Source: CALWPV01 sp045632125 (GTDB lineage: Bacteria > Bacillota > Clostridia > Lachnospirales > Bianqueaceae). Taken from it: 8,020 nt of DNA. Under the pieces are notes generated by a model that saw only the letters and a list, made by a program, of their open reading frames with translations, did not search any database and was not told where the DNA came from. Positions within the stretch are counted from its first letter, which is position 1. The number at the start of each line of letters is the position of its first letter. The stretch covers positions 1 to 8,020 of the forward strand of contig JAZQWC010000063.1 in NCBI GenBank assembly GCA_045632125.1, given 5' to 3'. Below, in pieces: positions 5,342 through 8,020 of this stretch. Both the position numbers and the translations under genes were made by a program.

Positions 5342-7450
5342 ATGCAAACATCTGCTCCATGGATCTGGCTGGATCCCGCTCTGTATCCGGAACACCAAGC
5401 TACAAAATATAACGGCTTTCAATCCGGCACTATCGGTTATACCGTTGCTGATTTTACCCGCACTTATCGCTTTGACCAAAAAGTCCTTTCAGCTCAGCTG
5501 CGATTCAGTGGCGACACTGAATTTCGTTTGACCTGTAACGATCAGTTGGTGGCCACCGGCCCCTTCACCATTGGCGGCGACTTCATGGCGAATGATGAAG
5601 TTCGCCCCTATCATTACGCCACCATCACAGAGATTCATCCCAACAGCTGTGAGCTCACTTTTTATGCCCGAGTTAAACTCATGCCCAGCGGCATCAATGA
5701 ATATTCCAAAGGTCATGGCGGCTTCATGCTCAGCGGCCTCCTCACCCTTGAAGACGGCAGCACCATCACCATCGGCACCGACGAAACCTGGCTTTCCCGT
5801 TTAGACCCTCGTTACACTGCCCCCCGTTGCTTCGACGGTTCTAAGGTCCGTCCCGCCTATACAGCCTCCGTGGTCGTCCCCGACATTTGGCAGGCTGCCG
5901 ATGCGCCCCTTCTCCCCCGTGTGGAAGACTCCGCCTGTTCGTGCACGTTATCTGCTGCGCCCACGGCGCAAAACACTTATGAATTCGACTTTGACAAGAT
6001 CCATGCGGGCTTTCTGACTTTAAATGTCAAGGCTTCCGGAACGCTGCGCGTAGTGGTGAAGTGTCTGGAAACCGATGTAGTCAACTCTGAGGAGTCCTTT
6101 CTGTTCACCGAGGATACACAGTACATTGGTCTTCAGCTGCAAAGTGTAGGCAAGTTCATTGTGGAGGTGGACAACGAGGCGGATACCGCTGCTACCATCG
6201 ACCTTTCCTTGACCACCACCTACTATCCAATTTTTGACTGTGCCACCACCGTTACCTCCGACGAGGCCTTGAACGATGTGCTGCGCCTTTGCGAGCATTC
6301 GCTGAAATACTGCCGTCAAATGATCCATCTGGACAGCCCTAAGCATTCTGAGCCTTTGGCCTGCACCGGCGACTATTATATTGAAACTTTAATGACAGCC
6401 TTCTCCTATGGCGATCTGTCCCTGTCTCGCTTCGATGTGGTGCGTACTGCAGACATGCTGCGCCATCAGCAGGGCGTCATGTTCCACACCACCTACAGCA
6501 TGATCTGGGTATATATGCTGTACGATGTATACCGCTATACCGGCGACCTCACCTTGCTGCGCGAATGCGAAGATGCTCTGCGGATTCTACTGGATCGTTT
6601 TGCCACCTATGTGGGCGATACCGGACTGGTGGAAACCCCCAAGAGCTTCATGTTCATTGACTGGCTGTATATCGATGAGATCTCCCTGCACCATCCGCCC
6701 AAGGCATTGGGTCAGACCTGCTTGAACATGTTCTATCACAGGGCTTTGTCGACGGCAGTGCAGATTTATGAAGCTCTGGGACACACCGACGAAGCTGCTG
6801 CGTATCGCAAGCGCGCTTTTGCCCTTCGCACCGCCATTAACACTTTACTGTACGATGCCGATCGCGATCTGTACTTTGAAGGTTTGAACACTCCTACCCC
6901 CGAGGCTCAGCTTTGGCAGTATCTGCCGCAAAATATTGCCAAGCGCTACTACCGCAAGCATGGTAATGTCCTCGCTGTTTACTGCGGCGTATATGATGGC
7001 GATCAGGCCTCCTTCCTGCGCCGAGTGCTCACCGATGATTCTCTGGGTCAGTTCCAGCCCTATTTCGCTCACTTTGTATTGGAGGCGGTGCACATGGCCG
7101 ACCTTAGTTCCGAATTCACCCTTCCCCTCTGCGAGAACTGGAAAAAGGCGTACAAAGAGTGCTCCAAGGGTTTGCAGGAGGGCTTCATCAAGCCCGAACC
7201 CACCTATCACTTCGACTACAGCCACGCCTGGGGCGGTACCCCTCGCTATGCGGTGCCGTTGGCTCTGAGTGGTCTGGAAATTCTGGAACCAGGCTTTAAA
7301 AAGATCCGCCTGCGTCCTCAGCTGCTAGGTCTAGAGCATGTCCTAGTAGAGATTCCCACTCCCTACGGTAAGATCCGCATCGAACAACGGGCAAATGAAA
7401 AGCCGAGCATCACCTGCCCGGCCGAAATTGAATTTCAGCTCGAGTTGTAA
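5342..7450 (+). CDS. GH78-type alpha-L-rhamnosidase-like glycoside hydrolase
   Basis: A 702-residue protein with GH78 architecture. Residues about 1-300 are beta-sandwich accessory domains (start APWIWLDP, typical of the family). Residues about 300-635 are the (alpha/alpha)6-barrel, and about 640-702 form the C-terminal beta domain (LEPGFKKIRLRPQL, 648-661). In characterised GH78 enzymes the general acid sits in RDERxGWTGD. Here the aligned stretch is H335-S-E337-P-L-A-C-T-G-D344: the glutamate and GD are kept, but the aspartate and tryptophan are replaced. E613 (in GLQEGF) before SHAWGGTP (627-634) is the candidate general base. FIDW (438-441) is another barrel landmark. There is no signal peptide, so it would act on imported oligosaccharides. 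The start has GAGGT seven bases upstream and a promoter close behind. It is divergent to the ceramidase-fold gene and convergent to the phosphatase-like gene. Family placement is confident; rhamnose specificity is inference. Confidence 0.88.
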   Translation: MQTSAPWIWLDPALYPEHQATKYNGFQSGTIGYTVADFTRTYRFDQKVLSAQLRFSGDTEFRLTCNDQLVATGPFTIGGDFMANDEVRPYHYATITEIHPNSCELTFYARVKLMPSGINEYSKGHGGFMLSGLLTLEDGSTITIGTDETWLSRLDPRYTAPRCFDGSKVRPAYTASVVVPDIWQAADAPLLPRVEDSACSCTLSAAPTAQNTYEFDFDKIHAGFLTLNVKASGTLRVVVKCLETDVVNSEESFLFTEDTQYIGLQLQSVGKFIVEVDNEADTAATIDLSLTTTYYPIFDCATTVTSDEALNDVLRLCEHSLKYCRQMIHLDSPKHSEPLACTGDYYIETLMTAFSYGDLSLSRFDVVRTADMLRHQQGVMFHTTYSMIWVYMLYDVYRYTGDLTLLRECEDALRILLDRFATYVGDTGLVETPKSFMFIDWLYIDEISLHHPPKALGQTCLNMFYHRALSTAVQIYEALGHTDEAAAYRKRAFALRTAINTLLYDADRDLYFEGLNTPTPEAQLWQYLPQNIAKRYYRKHGNVLAVYCGVYDGDQASFLRRVLTDDSLGQFQPYFAHFVLEAVHMADLSSEFTLPLCENWKKAYKECSKGLQEGFIKPEPTYHFDYSHAWGGTPRYAVPLALSGLEILEPGFKKIRLRPQLLGLEHVLVEIPTPYGKIRIEQRANEKPSITCPAEIEFQLEL

Positions 7451-7474
7451 TCTTTATACATAGCCACATAACAA

Positions 7475-7515
7475 AAGAGGTAGATTGCTGGCATTTTATA
7501 CGCAATCTACCTCTT
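7475..7515. terminator. Bidirectional terminator between convergent genes
   Basis: Perfect 14-bp arms AAGAGGTAGATTGC (7475-7488) and GCAATCTACCTCTT (7502-7515) enclose a 13-base loop. The plus-strand flank is ACTTTTATACTTT and the minus-strand flank is TTTTGT, so both convergent genes (GH78-like ending at 7450, phosphatase-like ending at 7532) can use it. Confidence 0.88.
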
Positions 7516-7531
7516 ACTTTTATACTTTAGT

Positions 7532-8020
7532 TCACAAATTACCACCAGAATTGCTGACAATTCCACCCCAAAAGTGGAAAATATCGGTATCCTCCGGAAT
7601 ATCCGCTCCATGGTGCCCATGTCCATCGACCTCCACATGACAACCATGATCGGTATGGAACATCACCAGCGTATTTCCCTGCCAGTACCGTTCCGCAGCA
7701 GCATACAGCTTCTCGAACCGCTGAATGATCGCATCCAACGCCTCCAGTGCCTCCGCCCCTTCCGGCCCATGGGCATGCTGCGCATAATCATAGCTCAGCT
7801 GATACAGGAACACAAAATCATACTTTCCGCTTTCCACCACAGCCTTGGCTGTATCAAACATGGCCGCATCGTCATCACCGGGCACAATACAAAAATCCGC
7901 GCCACTGCGCGAAAGCATCGAAGCAATGCAGCCATTGGCGCAGGTCACCACGCACACCTTTCGGCCTGCACGCACCGCAGCTGCCACAAGACTGTCACAG
8001 GTGAGCAGCGGCTGGGTCAG
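7532..8020 (-). CDS. Alkaline-phosphatase-superfamily hydrolase, partial (C-terminal 162 residues)
   Basis: The frame is open to the window edge; the in-frame GTG at 7987 is internal, since coding sequence continues upstream (LTQPLLTCDS...). The visible part has the signature of the type I phosphodiesterase/nucleotide pyrophosphatase branch of the alkaline phosphatase superfamily. D78 and H82 in SYDYAQHAHGP, D124-H125 in FHTDHG, and H137 in HGHHG are the expected metal ligands (numbering from the first visible residue). The catalytic Thr/Ser and the remaining metal ligand would lie in the unseen N-terminal part. The sequence ends SNSGGNL. It would cleave a phosphate or sulfate ester or a phosphodiester; which one cannot be told here. 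It is convergent with the GH78-like gene and shares its terminator, so it belongs to a different transcript but perhaps the same functional locus. Whether it is exported is unknown because the N-terminus is missing. Confidence 0.82.
   Translation of the reverse strand: MTQPLLTCDSLVAAAVRAGRKVCVVTCANGCIASMLSRSGADFCIVPGDDDAAMFDTAKAVVESGKYDFVFLYQLSYDYAQHAHGPEGAEALEALDAIIQRFEKLYAAAERYWQGNTLVMFHTDHGCHVEVDGHGHHGADIPEDTDIFHFWGGIVSNSGGNL

Noticed and set aside
5294..5479. Small minus-strand frame (61 codons) overlapping the start of the GH78-like gene
   Set aside because: It covers the divergent promoters, has no motif, and looks like an antisense shadow.
6845..7225. Minus-strand open frame within the GH78-like gene
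   Set aside because: It lies wholly inside the barrel-coding region of a clear GH78-type gene and has no ribosome-binding site or recognisable domain.

Overview
The window looks like part of a chromosome from a gut-type, carbohydrate-using Clostridia member of the Bacillota, possibly Oscillospirales. This assignment is inference from gene content, sigma-A-like promoters, purine-rich Shine-Dalgarno (SD) sites, a lipoprotein with a Thr/Glu-rich linker, and moderate-GC genes separated by AT-rich intergenic DNA. No rRNA, tRNA, CRISPR array, insertion sequence or phage gene was seen.

Layout. (1) Bases 1-1144, minus strand: N-terminal 381 residues of a lipoprotein solute-binding protein of an ABC importer, cut by the window edge. 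(2) 1145-1411: leader region plus two tandem hairpins. (3) 1412-2440, minus: a YeiH/UPF0324-family membrane transporter with its own well-formed promoter. (4) 2441-2703: that promoter and a strong terminator. (5) 2704-3615, minus: a cupin-type AraC-family regulator. (6) 3616-3904: the AT-rich regulator promoter region and a strong terminator. (7) 3905-5212, minus: a single-domain, apparently cytoplasmic protein of the neutral/alkaline ceramidase N-terminal fold. (8) 5213-5341: a compact divergent promoter region. (9) 5342-7450, plus: an apparently cytoplasmic GH78-type (alpha-L-rhamnosidase-like) glycoside hydrolase. (10) 7451-7531: a bidirectional terminator. (11) 7532-8020, minus: the last 162 residues of an alkaline-phosphatase-superfamily hydrolase. 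No gap between genes exceeds 300 bases.

How the genes may work together. The ceramidase-fold protein and the GH78-like protein are transcribed back to back from promoters so close that polymerases would compete, so they are probably co-regulated. Neither has a signal peptide, which suggests intracellular processing of an imported rhamnosylated (or similar) glycoconjugate. The solute-binding lipoprotein could belong to the importer, but it is more than 2.7 kb away and separately transcribed, so that link is weak. The AraC-YeiH segment is clearly more AT-rich in the lines counted by hand and may be a separate, possibly acquired, module. The most unusual content is the divergent pair. The ceramidase-fold enzyme appears to lack the catalytic serine of true ceramidases, and the GH78-like enzyme has a changed active-site motif, so neither substrate can be read from family name alone.
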